From NCBI GenBank assembly GCA_963716735.1, contig OY970321.1, positions 1,364,001-1,428,000 on the forward strand: a DNA stretch of 64,000 bases, in the 5' to 3' direction. This DNA comes from VRUE01 sp963716735. Its GTDB lineage: Bacteria; Actinomycetota; Thermoleophilia; Solirubrobacterales; 70-9. A program made the translations under genes and the position numbers. The notes beneath the pieces are model-generated. The model was not told the origin of the DNA. It did no database searches and saw nothing but the letters and a program-made list of their open reading frames with translations. Positions 43,210-51,654 of this stretch are shown here, one piece after another (position 1 is the stretch's first letter; every line of letters starts with the position of its first letter).

Positions 43210-46200
43210 GAAGCTGGGAGCATATCTTTTTCGACCATTTTTGAGCGCCCCGCTTCGCGCAGACCCCCCGCCATCGCCAGCACGGCGGCGAGCCGCGCCT
43301 CGGGCTCGTCGGGAACACGCACCGAAGCGGTCTTCTCCCGCCACTCATATAGCGCGCCCTCGACCCCCTCCCGTAGCGCGCTCGCCTGCTCGGAATCGAG
43401 CTCGATACCCACCACGCTCAACCTGCCGCCGCGCAGCTCGACGCTTTGGGCACCAGCCAGGCGCAGTTCGATCCGGGCCCGCTGTAGGGCCAGCAGGTTC
43501 TCGGCCTCGACCGGCGGGGGCCCGAAGCGGTCGCTGAGCTCGTCGCCGATCGCCCGCAGGTCGCCCGGAGCGCGAGCGGCGACGATGCGGCGGTGAACGT
43601 CGATCTTCGCCGCCTCGAAGGGGATGAAGGAGGCCGGCAGATAGGCGTCGACGGGAACGTCGAAGCGCAGCGGCTCCGGCGCATCCTCGCCCTCCTCCCC
43701 CGCCGCCCCTGCCTCGGCCACCGCCTCGTCGATCATCTGGCAGTAGAGCTCGAAGCCGACCGCGGCGACGTGACCCGACTGCTCGTCACCAAGCAGATCG
43801 CCGGAGCCACGGATGTCGAGATCGCGCATCGCGATCTTGAAGCCCGAGCCGAGCTCGGTGTGGTCGGCGAGGGTGGTCAGGCGAGCGGCAGCCTCCTCGG
43901 TCAGCGCCTCTGCCGAGGGGTAGAGCAGGTAGGCAAAGGCGCGCTCGCGGGAGCGCCCGACCCGGCCGCGTATCTGGTACGCCTGGGCGAGCCCAAGCCG
44001 GTCGGCGCGCTCGACGATCAGCGTGTTGGCGGTGGGGATGTCGAGCCCCGACTCGATGATCGTCGTCGTCACCAGGCAGTCGGCCTCACCGCGCAGGAAG
44101 CCCATCATCGTCTTCTCCAGCTCCCCCTCGTCCATCTGGCCATGGGCTTCGACCACCCGCGCCTTGGGGACGAGCCCGCGTAACTGCTCGGCAACCTCGG
44201 GCAGGCTCTCGATCCGGTTGTGCAGGAAGAAGGCCTGACCGCCGCGCTCGAGCTCGCGCTCGATCGCCCGCTGCACCAGGTCCTCGTCGTAGGGACCGAC
44301 GTAGGTGCGGACCGGGCGCCGCCCCTCGGGCGGGGTCTCGATCGTCGAGATGTCGCGCAGCCCGGCGAGGCTCATCTGCAGGGTGCGCGGGATCGGCGTC
44401 GCCGAGAGCGAGAGCACGTCGACCTTCAGCTTCAGCTGCCTCAGCAGCTCCTTCTGTTTGACGCCGAAGCGCTGCTCCTCGTCGACGATGAGGAGGCCGA
44501 GGTCCTTGGCGCGAACGTCGCGCGAAAGCAGGCGGTGGGTACCGACCAGGATGTCGATCTCGCCGGCCTCGTACCGCTTCAGCACTTCTTTCACCTCGGC
44601 CGGCTTGCGCAGGCGCGAAACCCAGTCGAGGGTGAAGGGGAGGTCGGCGAGGCGCTCGCGGAAGGTGCCGAAGTGCTGCTGGGCGAGGATCGTCGTCGGC
44701 GCCAGCATCATCACCTGCTTGCCGTCGGAGGCGGACTTGACCGCGGCGCGCAGCGCCACCTCGGTCTTGCCGAAGCCGACGTCGCCGCAGACCAGCCGGT
44801 CCATCGGCTGCTCCGATTCCATGTCGCCCTTGACCGCCTCGATCGCCTCCAACTGGTCGGCGGTCTCGCGGTAGGGGAAGGCTGCCTCCATCGCAATCTG
44901 CCATTCGCCGTCCGGCGAGAAAGGGTGGCCCTTACGGGTCCGTCGCTCGGCAAAGAGGTTGAGTAGCTCGCCGGCCAGCGCCCCGGCCGCCTTGCGGGCA
45001 CGGGCCTTCATGTTCTGCCAGCGCTTGCCGCCGAGCGCCGAGAGCGAAGGCTCGGCCCCGGCGCCGGCGTAGCGGCTCAACTTCGCCAGCTGATCGGTGG
45101 GGACGTAGACGCGGTCCTCACCCTTGTATTCGAGGTAGAGGTAGTCGCGGCTGATGCCGCCGACCTCGCGCGTCTCGAAGCCGGCGAAGCGGGCGACGCC
45201 GTGGTCCTCGTGGACGACGTAGTCGCCGACGCGCAGATCGCTGAAGGCGAGGCGGCCGCGGGCCGCGCCGGGAGCGCGATCTTCGGTACGGCGGCGCCGG
45301 TGGACGAGGCGACGGAAGGGGTAGACGGCGAGGCGCAACTCAGGGCTGACGAATCCCTCGCGCAGGCGTGCCTCGGCGAAGGCGAGGCCCGGGTCCGGCG
45401 AGAGGCGACCGCCGTCGAGCAGGGCGGCATCGAGTCGTTCGAGGCTGTAGCGCGAGCGCTCCGCCTCGCCCCGATTGTCGAATGCCACCACCGTGCGGTA
45501 GCCGGAGCGGACCAATTTCTCCAGCTCCCCCTCGGCCTCTTTGACGCTGCGCGCCGGTGACTCGGCACGCGAGGCGCGGAACGCGCCCTCGTCGTCCTCG
45601 CCGGCGCCGCTCACGGCCAGGACGGCGCGGGCGGTGAGCGGCGCCGTCACCTCGACGTAGAGGTGGCGAGCATCGTCGGCGTGCATCGCCGCCGTCGCGT
45701 CCTCCCAGTGGTCGCGCAGGGCGGGCTCGATCTCCTCGGCGGCGGTGAGGATCACCGCCGCCTCCTCTGGCACCAGGTCGAGTGGGGCGCCGAAGTGCTC
45801 CAGCGGCAGAACCTCGGCGGGGCTCGGCGGCTCCTTCCCTTCTTCGGCGGCTTCCATCGCCGCCAGCTCGGCCAGCTCGCGGTGCTCGGCGTCGAGCTCG
45901 GCCGCGGGCGCCAGCTCGACTCGCTCGGCGTCGCCGAGCGAGCGTTGGGTGAAAGTCGAGAACCAACGCATCGACTCGATCTCGTCGCCGAAGAGCTCGA
46001 TCCGCACGGCGCGCTCCTCGGTTGCCGGGTAGACGTCGAGGATGCCACCCCGAACGGCGAACTGGCCGCGCTCCTCGACCTGCTCGACCCGCTCGTAGCC
46101 TGCCGCCACCAGGTCGCGGGCGGCGGTCTCGAGCTCAACCTCCCCGCCCCCCTGGAGCACGAAGCCGGCGGGCCGCAGCGAGGCGTCGGGCACAGCCTCG

Positions 46201-46598
46201 GCGAGCGCGGTAGCGCTGGCGACGACGATCGCGTCCTCGCACTCGCGCAGCGAATCGAGCGCGTCGATCCGCAGCCCGACCAGGTGGGGCGGCGGGGTGA
46301 CGTGCGATGCGTAACCGGTGCCGCGCGAGGGATAGAAGCGGACGCGGCGGGGCGTCAGGTAGGCGCGTAGATCGGCGGCGAGGTCACGGGCCGAACGATC
46401 GTCGGCGCTGACGAGCAGCGCCGGGCGGCCGGCCAGGCCACGATCGTCCTCGAGCAGCGTCGCCAGCAGCAGCGGCCGCAGCGTCGCTGAAGCGCCAACC
46501 TGGATCGGCGCGCCTCCGCGTGCCGAACGCACCTCACCCGCCAGCGCGTGCAGGCGCTCGTTATCAGCGGCGATCTCGATTAGTGGGCGAAGGCTCAT
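43206..46598 (-). CDS. mfd: transcription-repair coupling factor
   Basis: 1130 residues. UvrB-like N-terminal module (about 1-330), RNA-polymerase interaction domain (about 445-515, RVGDYVVHEDHGVARFAGFE), RecG-like helicase (about 570-890) with Walker A GDVGFGKTEVALRA, DEEQ box VDEEQRFGVKQ, TATPIPRTLQMSLAG and VTTTIIESGLDIPTAN, and the C-terminal regulatory TRCF domain. It removes stalled RNA polymerase and recruits UvrA. A 22-bp palindrome lies in its 5' leader. Translationally coupled to the downstream foldase gene. Confidence 0.97.
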   Translation of the reverse strand: MSLRPLIEIAADNERLHALAGEVRSARGGAPIQVGASATLRPLLLATLLEDDRGLAGRPALLVSADDRSARDLAADLRAYLTPRRVRFYPSRGTGYASHVTPPPHLVGLRIDALDSLRECEDAIVVASATALAEAVPDASLRPAGFVLQGGGEVELETAARDLVAAGYERVEQVEERGQFAVRGGILDVYPATEERAVRIELFGDEIESMRWFSTFTQRSLGDAERVELAPAAELDAEHRELAELAAMEAAEEGKEPPSPAEVLPLEHFGAPLDLVPEEAAVILTAAEEIEPALRDHWEDATAAMHADDARHLYVEVTAPLTARAVLAVSGAGEDDEGAFRASRAESPARSVKEAEGELEKLVRSGYRTVVAFDNRGEAERSRYSLERLDAALLDGGRLSPDPGLAFAEARLREGFVSPELRLAVYPFRRLVHRRRRTEDRAPGAARGRLAFSDLRVGDYVVHEDHGVARFAGFETREVGGISRDYLYLEYKGEDRVYVPTDQLAKLSRYAGAGAEPSLSALGGKRWQNMKARARKAAGALAGELLNLFAERRTRKGHPFSPDGEWQIAMEAAFPYRETADQLEAIEAVKGDMESEQPMDRLVCGDVGFGKTEVALRAAVKSASDGKQVMMLAPTTILAQQHFGTFRERLADLPFTLDWVSRLRKPAEVKEVLKRYEAGEIDILVGTHRLLSRDVRAKDLGLLIVDEEQRFGVKQKELLRQLKLKVDVLSLSATPIPRTLQMSLAGLRDISTIETPPEGRRPVRTYVGPYDEDLVQRAIERELERGGQAFFLHNRIESLPEVAEQLRGLVPKARVVEAHGQMDEGELEKTMMGFLRGEADCLVTTTIIESGLDIPTANTLIVERADRLGLAQAYQIRGRVGRSRERAFAYLLYPSAEALTEEAAARLTTLADHTELGSGFKIAMRDLDIRGSGDLLGDEQSGHVAAVGFELYCQMIDEAVAEAGAAGEEGEDAPEPLRFDVPVDAYLPASFIPFEAAKIDVHRRIVAARAPGDLRAIGDELSDRFGPPPVEAENLLALQRARIELRLAGAQSVELRGGRLSVVGIELDSEQASALREGVEGALYEWREKTASVRVPDEPEARLAAVLAMAGGLREAGRSKMVEKDMLPAS

Positions 46599-46610
46599 GG
46601 CAAGCGGAGA

Positions 46611-46632
46611 GCCCGGATCGGCCGATCCGGGC
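46611..46632. promoter_or_regulatory. 22-bp perfect palindrome in the mfd leader
   Basis: GCCCGGATCGG joined to CCGATCCGGGC, its exact reverse complement, ends 12 bp from the mfd ATG. Either an operator or a hairpin at the 5' end of the mRNA. Confidence 0.6.
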
Positions 46633-46642
46633 AGAGCAGCCG

Positions 46643-46648
46643 ATTCTA
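46643..46648 (-). promoter_or_regulatory. candidate -10 box TAGAAT of mfd
   Basis: TANNNT hexamer on the minus strand; the transcript would start near 46636, just before the palindrome. Confidence 0.35.
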
Positions 46649-46659
46649 GTTAGAGGGGC

Positions 46660-46665
46660 TACGCT
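46660..46665 (+). promoter_or_regulatory. -10 box TACGCT of the membrane protein gene
   Basis: TANNNT hexamer 9 nt before the ATG at 46675. Confidence 0.5.
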
Positions 46666-46674
46666 GGCTCCGAG

Positions 46675-47202
46675 ATGCGACTGCGACGCCCATTCGCCGC
46701 CGGCTCCACGCTCGGGCTTTTCGCCCACAACGCCTTCGAGACGCGAGCCGGGGTTGGGCTCGTCTTCGAGCCGCAGCTCGGGCGGCGCGGGTCGTATGCC
46801 CTTTGGGGCGCCCTGATCCCGCTTGGGCTCCTCGCGGCGGCGCGGGGCGGCAAGTGGGACGAGCGCCTCTCGGCCCTCAACGCCGGCATCGGCGTCGCCG
46901 GGGTCGCCGTCCACTTCAAGGCCTGGCCCTGGTCGCTACATGGCGGTCTGCCGATGCTCGACGAAGCCGAGGGGCTGCGCGCGGACCAGCTCCCCGCCTA
47001 CAACGCCGTCCTCTGGGCCTGGGGAATCTCCAGTGCCCTCAGCCTGCTGACCGAGACCAGGCGCGGCTCACGCGGCTTTGCCCTCGCCGGCCTGCTCCAC
47101 TTCCCAATCCTGCTCGCCTCGGCAGACCACCACTTCCGCTGGGCGCGCGAGAAGGCGAAGCGCGAACCCGAGCGCTGGAGCGCAGCGCTGCTGGAGGACT
47201 GA
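46675..47202 (+). CDS. membrane protein, unknown function
   Basis: 175 residues with a hydrophobic stretch AALIPLGLL-like (residues about 42-60), NAGIGVAGVAVHFKAWPWSL (75-95), and two further weak segments (YNAVLWAWGISSALSLL, GLLHFPILLASADHH). Several conserved-looking His and Trp lie near membrane borders. No family recognised. It starts leaderless opposite mfd and is followed 5 bp later by the NodB-like gene. Confidence 0.6.
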   Translation: MRLRRPFAAGSTLGLFAHNAFETRAGVGLVFEPQLGRRGSYALWGALIPLGLLAAARGGKWDERLSALNAGIGVAGVAVHFKAWPWSLHGGLPMLDEAEGLRADQLPAYNAVLWAWGISSALSLLTETRRGSRGFALAGLLHFPILLASADHHFRWAREKAKREPERWSAALLED

Positions 47203-47207
47203 GGCGA

Positions 47208-47996
47208 ATGGCGGAGTGGCCGGGCGGCGCCCGCGGCGCGCTCTGCCTCAGCTTCGACAACCTTGGGATCGACGAGGACTCGAGCGCCACCCAGGCGCTG
47301 CCGGACCTGCTGAAGCGGCTCGGCGAGCGCGACCTGACGGCGACCTTCTTCGCCGAGGGCGTCAACGCAGAGCTCGATCCCGGAGCCCTGCAGGAGATCG
47401 GCGCGGCTGGCCACGAGGTCGCTTACCACGCCTGGAGCCACGAGACGTGGGAAGAGCTGACAGCGGCTGAGCAAGCCGAGAATCTGGCCCGTGGGATCGG
47501 CGCGTTTAAAGAGCTCGGTTTGACGATCGCCGGCATGCGCCCACCCGGCGGCCAACTCGGCAGAGGGGGGTTGAAGGTGCTGCGTGAGGCAGGCCTGCGC
47601 TACAGCTCGCCAGCGGGAGATGGCGCCGGCCTCGAGGACGACATCGCCCTGGTCCCCTTCCAGTGGCGCCACGTCGACGCCAGCTGCATGCTGCCGCCAT
47701 TGGGCACCGTGCGCAGGCAGATGACCGGCTCGCCGGACCCGATCGAGCCCGATGCCTTTCTCAGCTACCTCGAAAGGGAGATCGAAGTGCTCGCGCGTGA
47801 GGGCGGCTTCGCCACCATCGTCATCCACCTCCCACTGCTCGTTTGGCTGGGCGAGGAAAACCTCGCGGCGCTACTCGACAAGCTGGCATCCAGCAACATC
47901 TGGCTGGCGCACTGCGATGAAGTGGCCAAGCACGTGCTTTCCAACCCTGAGTCGTTCGAAGGTGGCACGACCCTGGATCCGACCACCTGGTCCTAG
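47208..47996 (+). CDS. polysaccharide deacetylase (NodB fold)
   Basis: 262 residues from the ATG at 47208. LCLSFDNLGI is motif 1 (usually FDD: the metal-ligand second Asp is Asn here), VAYHAWSHETWEEL is motif 2 with HxxxH metal ligands, GMRPPGGQLG is motif 3 (RxPxG), and FATIVIHLPLLVW holds the last His. CE4 enzymes remove N-acetyl groups from peptidoglycan or similar glycans. The Asp to Asn change at motif 1 may reduce activity or change the metal site. Its TAG stop begins H2 element copy B. Confidence 0.82.
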   Translation: MAEWPGGARGALCLSFDNLGIDEDSSATQALPDLLKRLGERDLTATFFAEGVNAELDPGALQEIGAAGHEVAYHAWSHETWEELTAAEQAENLARGIGAFKELGLTIAGMRPPGGQLGRGGLKVLREAGLRYSSPAGDGAGLEDDIALVPFQWRHVDASCMLPPLGTVRRQMTGSPDPIEPDAFLSYLEREIEVLAREGGFATIVIHLPLLVWLGEENLAALLDKLASSNIWLAHCDEVAKHVLSNPESFEGGTTLDPTTWS

Positions 47997-48109
47997 AGGG
48001 CATCCCGGTAGGGGTGAAACGTCTTGTACTTTTTCGTTGAGCGCAACGGGCGCAAGCACAACCCAAATCATCGAAAAAGTTAAGTGGAACCCCTGCCGGG
48101 ATGCCCTCT
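47995..48109. repeat. hairpin repeat H2, copy B
   Basis: A 21-bp outer stem (47995-48015 with 48089-48109, one G-U pair at 48009 with 48095), internal loop TGAAACGTCTTGTA against TTAAGTGGA, inner stem CTTTTTCG/CGAAAAAG and a variable centre of about 37 nt. It begins in the TAG of the deacetylase gene and ends in the TGA of the enoyl-CoA hydratase gene, filling the whole convergent gap. Shares core text with copy A (35845-35961) but not outer stem bases. Confidence 0.9.
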
Positions 48110-48834
48110 CAGTCCGGCTGAGGCAGGCCCGGCCCGGTTCGGGCCCACTCGACCTGGCCCACGCCCTCGACCCGAGACCGTCCCTCCACGTCGTCCCACT
48201 CGTGCAGCATCCGCTTCAGTTGAGCGACTGCCTCCGGCGGGTGGATGGCAACCGCCGCGGCCAGCTCGAGTGCCGCCTCCTCGGTGCTGGCGGCCGGGGC
48301 GACGCGGTTGACGAGGCCGAGGCGCAGGGCCTCGTCGGCGCCGACGGTGCGCGAGCTGAGCAGTAGGTACTTGGCGGCAGCGAGGCCACAGAGGGTGACC
48401 AGACGGGCCGGGCCGACCGGGACACCGAGTGCCGCACCGGGGAAGCGCATGCGCAGGTTGGCGCCGCCGACGCGCATGTCACATGCGATCGCGACCTCAG
48501 CGCCGCCGCCGACCACGTCGCCGTGACAGGCGGCCACCGTCGGCTTGGGGAAGGCGACGATTGTGTCGTAGAGGTCGGCGAAGAGCTGCATGCGGCGGAC
48601 CTTGCCCTCCTCGTCGAGGCTCTCCTTCACATCGGCCCCAGCGGAGAGTCCCATCTGGTCGGAGGAGCTGATCGCCAGGACACGAACAGCGTCGTCCTGG
48701 CGCGCCACCGCCAGGTGCTCGAGCATCTCCACCAGCATCTGAGTGTCGATCGCGTTGCGGGCCTCGGGGCGCTCCAACCGCAACAGAGCAACGCCCTGGG
48801 GGTCGAGCTCGTAGCTGGTCCGCTCAGCGTTCAT
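48109..48834 (-). CDS. enoyl-CoA hydratase/isomerase family protein
   Basis: 241 residues. Crotonase fold: LLRLERPEARNAIDTQMLVEM at the start, SSSDQMGLSAGADVKESLDE (oxyanion loop), VAACHGDVVGGGAEVAIACD (the second oxyanion GG). Of the hydratase Glu pair only one position looks occupied, so isomerase or other crotonase chemistry is possible. The start overlaps the pth stop by 11 bp, so it is in the rplY-pth transcript, an insertion into an otherwise conserved gene order. Confidence 0.88.
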   Translation of the reverse strand: MNAERTSYELDPQGVALLRLERPEARNAIDTQMLVEMLEHLAVARQDDAVRVLAISSSDQMGLSAGADVKESLDEEGKVRRMQLFADLYDTIVAFPKPTVAACHGDVVGGGAEVAIACDMRVGGANLRMRFPGAALGVPVGPARLVTLCGLAAAKYLLLSSRTVGADEALRLGLVNRVAPAASTEEAALELAAAVAIHPPEAVAQLKRMLHEWDDVEGRSRVEGVGQVEWARTGPGLPQPD

Positions 48835-49447
48835 CGGCGGCAGAGCCTATTTGCTCCACGAGGCGCTCGGCCTCCTCAGCAGCGCGGCCGATCAGTGCCT
48901 CGACCTCGGCCCGGGGCTCGCGGAAACGACCGAGCACGTAGGCGGAGACGATCTCCGGGTCGGTCGAGTCGGGACGCCCGACCCCGACCCGGACGCGCCA
49001 GAACTCGGCGCTGCCTAAGCCCCGTTTGAGGCTCTTCAGCCCGTTGTGGCCAGCGAGACCGCCGCCAAGGCGGCTCTGCACCTCACCGAAGGGCAGATCG
49101 ATCTCGTCGTGCAGGACGACCACCCGCTCCAACGGCAACTTGAGTGAGCCGCGTGCCGGCCCGACGCAGTCACCGGAGGCGTTCATATAAGTCTGCGGCA
49201 GCAGGATCGCCACCCGTGGTCCGCCCGGCCGGATGCGTCCTTCGGCGATCAGGCCGCCGAACTTCTTCTTTGCCCGGGGCAGATCCCAGCGCCGCGACAG
49301 CTCGGCGCCGACCTCGAAGCCGACGTTGTGGCGAGTGCCGGCGTGCTCATTGCCGGGGTTGCCGAGGGCGACGATGAGGATGCGGTTGCCGCCGGCCTGC
49401 TCGGCCCCATCCCCGCCGCGGGCCTTGCGGCGGCGGAAGATCGACAT
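48824..49447 (-). CDS. pth: peptidyl-tRNA hydrolase
   Basis: 207 residues. LIVALGNPGNEHAGTRHNVG carries the catalytic His, LLPQTYMNASGDCVGP the substrate-binding Asn, VVVLHDEIDLPFGEVQ the catalytic Asp and GGLAGHNGLKSLKRGLG the second Asn. The N-terminal 18 residues (IFRRRKARGGDGAE) are an extra basic tail. Recycles peptidyl-tRNAs dropped by ribosomes. Directly downstream of rplY (9 bp). Confidence 0.95.
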   Translation of the reverse strand: MSIFRRRKARGGDGAEQAGGNRILIVALGNPGNEHAGTRHNVGFEVGAELSRRWDLPRAKKKFGGLIAEGRIRPGGPRVAILLPQTYMNASGDCVGPARGSLKLPLERVVVLHDEIDLPFGEVQSRLGGGLAGHNGLKSLKRGLGSAEFWRVRVGVGRPDSTDPEIVSAYVLGRFREPRAEVEALIGRAAEEAERLVEQIGSAADER

Positions 49448-49456
49448 CGGGCGGGG

Positions 49457-50149
49457 CTACTCCCCGGAGTCGCCCGAATCGCCGCCGTCGGCGTCCCCGC
49501 CGCCATCCTCTGCGGCCGGGGCCTCGCCCTCCTCGCCGACCAGCTCGGCTTCCTCCTCGACCGCGGGCTCGGGCTCTTCCTCGACGCGCGGCGGCGAAAG
49601 GGTGGCGATCGTGACCTCGTCCGGATCGTCGGCGACGAATTTGACGCCCTCGGGCGCGTCGATCGTCGAAAGCTGCACGGTGTCGTTGATCTGCATCTCG
49701 GAGACGTCGGCGATCAGCCGCTCGGGGATCTCGGTGGGCAGTGCTTCGACGGTGATCTCGCGGGTGACGTGCTCGAGCACACCGCCCTCTTTGACGCCCG
49801 GCGCTACCTCGACGCCTTCGAGCTCGATCGCCACCTCCGCCTGGATCGCCTCGTCCAGCTTCACTTCCTGCAGATCGATGTGGCGCAGGTCGCCCCGGAC
49901 CGGGTGCATCTGCTGCTCCTTGACGACGACCGGAACCGCTTTCGAGCCCTCGAGCTCGAGGTCGAACAGCGCCTGGCCGCCGGCGAGCACCGTTCGGACG
50001 TCACGCTCGGGGACCTGGAAGGCCCGCGCCTCATCGCCACCGGCGTAGACGACGCCCGGCACGAGACCCTCGCCACGCAGGCGGCGGGCGCTGCGAGAGC
50101 CGAACTCCGTGCGAGGAGCAGCCTTCAGTTTTTCGCGGGTGCGAGCCAT
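49457..50149 (-). CDS. rplY: 50S ribosomal protein L25 (general stress protein Ctc form)
   Basis: 230 residues from the ATG at 50149. KLKAAPRTEFGSRSARRLRG and GLVPGVVYAGG start the 5S-rRNA-binding domain, followed by the TL5/Ctc C-domain (AIQAEVAIELEGVEVAPGVK, ITVEALPTEIPERLIADV) and an acidic tail rich in Glu, Asp and Gly. Binds 5S rRNA at the central protuberance. rplY-pth order is conserved in most actinobacteria. A TATCCT box 10 nt upstream suggests a very short leader. Confidence 0.95.
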   Translation of the reverse strand: MARTREKLKAAPRTEFGSRSARRLRGEGLVPGVVYAGGDEARAFQVPERDVRTVLAGGQALFDLELEGSKAVPVVVKEQQMHPVRGDLRHIDLQEVKLDEAIQAEVAIELEGVEVAPGVKEGGVLEHVTREITVEALPTEIPERLIADVSEMQINDTVQLSTIDAPEGVKFVADDPDEVTIATLSPPRVEEEPEPAVEEEAELVGEEGEAPAAEDGGGDADGGDSGDSGE

Positions 50150-50159
50150 CGGACGGGAG

Positions 50160-50165
50160 AGGATA
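50160..50165 (-). promoter_or_regulatory. -10 box TATCCT of rplY
   Basis: TANNNT hexamer 10 nt before the ATG at 50149. Confidence 0.45.
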
Positions 50166-50220
50166 GAGAAAGCCGCGAAACAGAGCCCGCCGCGGGGAAC
50201 GTGTGACAACCTTGCCAGCC

Positions 50221-51654
50221 ATGGCAGACGACTCGAAGATCCCCAAGGGACGGATCCGCCGCTCGGCCAAGCTGGGCTCGATCGTCGGCGTGCAGGGCGC
50301 CCGTTACGCCGGGACCAAGGCGACCAACGTCGCCCGCTCCGAGGAAGCGAGCAAGGAGAAGCTCGAGCAGCGCCACCTGGAGACGGCAATGAAGATGGTC
50401 GGCGCGCTCGGCCAGATGAAGGGCGCGGCAATGAAGCTCGGCCAGTTCGCCTCCTTCATCGACACCGACTTCCTGCCCGAGGAGTCGCGCGAGATCTACC
50501 AGGAGCAACTGGCCAAGCTGCGCACCTCGGCGCCGCCGATGCCCTGGGAGAAGGTCGAGAAGGTGCTGCTCGAGGAGTACGACGGCGAACCGGTCTCCGA
50601 GCTGTTCGCCGAGTTCGAGCACGAGGCCTTCGCCGCCGCCTCGATCGGCCAGGTCCATCGCGCCGAGATGCTCGACGGGCGCCGGGTCGCGGTCAAGATC
50701 CAGTACCCGGGGATCGCCGAGGCGCTCGATGCCGACCTGCGCAACGCCGGCACGATCGTCCGCCTCGCCCGAGCCCTCGCCCCCGGCCTCGACGCCAAGG
50801 CGATCGCCCACGAGCTGCGCGAACGGGTGATGGAGGAGCTCGACTACGAGTACGAGGCACAGAACCAGCGCACCTTCGCCCGCGCCTATCGCGACCATCC
50901 CTTCATCTATGTGCCGGAAGTGATCCCCCGCCTCTCGCGCCGCCGTGTGCTCGTCACCGAGTTCGTCGAAGGCAAGACCTTTGACCAGATCAAGGAGCTA
51001 CCACACGAGGAGCGCAGCCGCTTCGGCGAGATCGTCTTCCGCGGCAGCTTCGGCTCGATCTACCACCTGCGGCATTTCAACGCCGACCCCCACCCCGGCA
51101 ACTACTTCCTGATGGAGGACGGCCGCGTCGCCTTCCTCGACTTCGGCATGACCAAGAAGCTCGACCACGAGCAGATCGTGCTCGAGCAGCGGGTCATCGA
51201 CGCCGCCTTCCACAACGATCCGGAGCGCTTTCGCAGCGCCCTGCACGAGCTCGGGTTCATCAAGAATCCCTCCAAGCTCGACGCCGAAAGGCTGATGGAC
51301 CACATGATGGCGGTGAGCGGATGGTTCGTCGAGGATCGCGAGATCGAGATCAGCCCGCAACGGGTGATGAAGATCATCGAGTCGACCCAGGATCCACGCT
51401 CCGAGTACTACGACCTGATGCGCCGCGAGTCGATGCCGGCTGACGAGTTGATGGGCCGGCGGATGGAAATCGGTGTCGTCGCCGTTCTGGGCCAGCTGCA
51501 AGCGAAGCGCAACTGGCACCGGATCATGCGCGAGTGGATCTATGCCGACCCGCCGGCAACCGAGTTGGGCGAGCAGGAGTGGGAGTACTTCGAGGGAAGA
51601 GGCGTTAGGCAGACTCCGATTGTCGAGCGATCATTGGAAGGGGAGGCGCGATGA
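50221..51654 (+). CDS. ABC1/UbiB-family atypical kinase
   Basis: 477 residues from the ATG at 50221 (a GTG 18 bp upstream is possible). KxGQ motif LGQMKGAAMKLGQFASF, Ala-rich loop AAASIGQVHRAEML, VAVKIQYPGI (the Lys), EELDYEYEAQNQRTFA, and DPHPGNYFL with AFLDFGMTKKL (DFG). UbiB-like kinases act on lipids or quinone pathways with ATPase activity. The GTP/ATP loop is Ala-rich as in the ADCK group. The stop overlaps the DUF6159 start by 4 bp. Confidence 0.9.
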   Translation: MADDSKIPKGRIRRSAKLGSIVGVQGARYAGTKATNVARSEEASKEKLEQRHLETAMKMVGALGQMKGAAMKLGQFASFIDTDFLPEESREIYQEQLAKLRTSAPPMPWEKVEKVLLEEYDGEPVSELFAEFEHEAFAAASIGQVHRAEMLDGRRVAVKIQYPGIAEALDADLRNAGTIVRLARALAPGLDAKAIAHELRERVMEELDYEYEAQNQRTFARAYRDHPFIYVPEVIPRLSRRRVLVTEFVEGKTFDQIKELPHEERSRFGEIVFRGSFGSIYHLRHFNADPHPGNYFLMEDGRVAFLDFGMTKKLDHEQIVLEQRVIDAAFHNDPERFRSALHELGFIKNPSKLDAERLMDHMMAVSGWFVEDREIEISPQRVMKIIESTQDPRSEYYDLMRRESMPADELMGRRMEIGVVAVLGQLQAKRNWHRIMREWIYADPPATELGEQEWEYFEGRGVRQTPIVERSLEGEAR

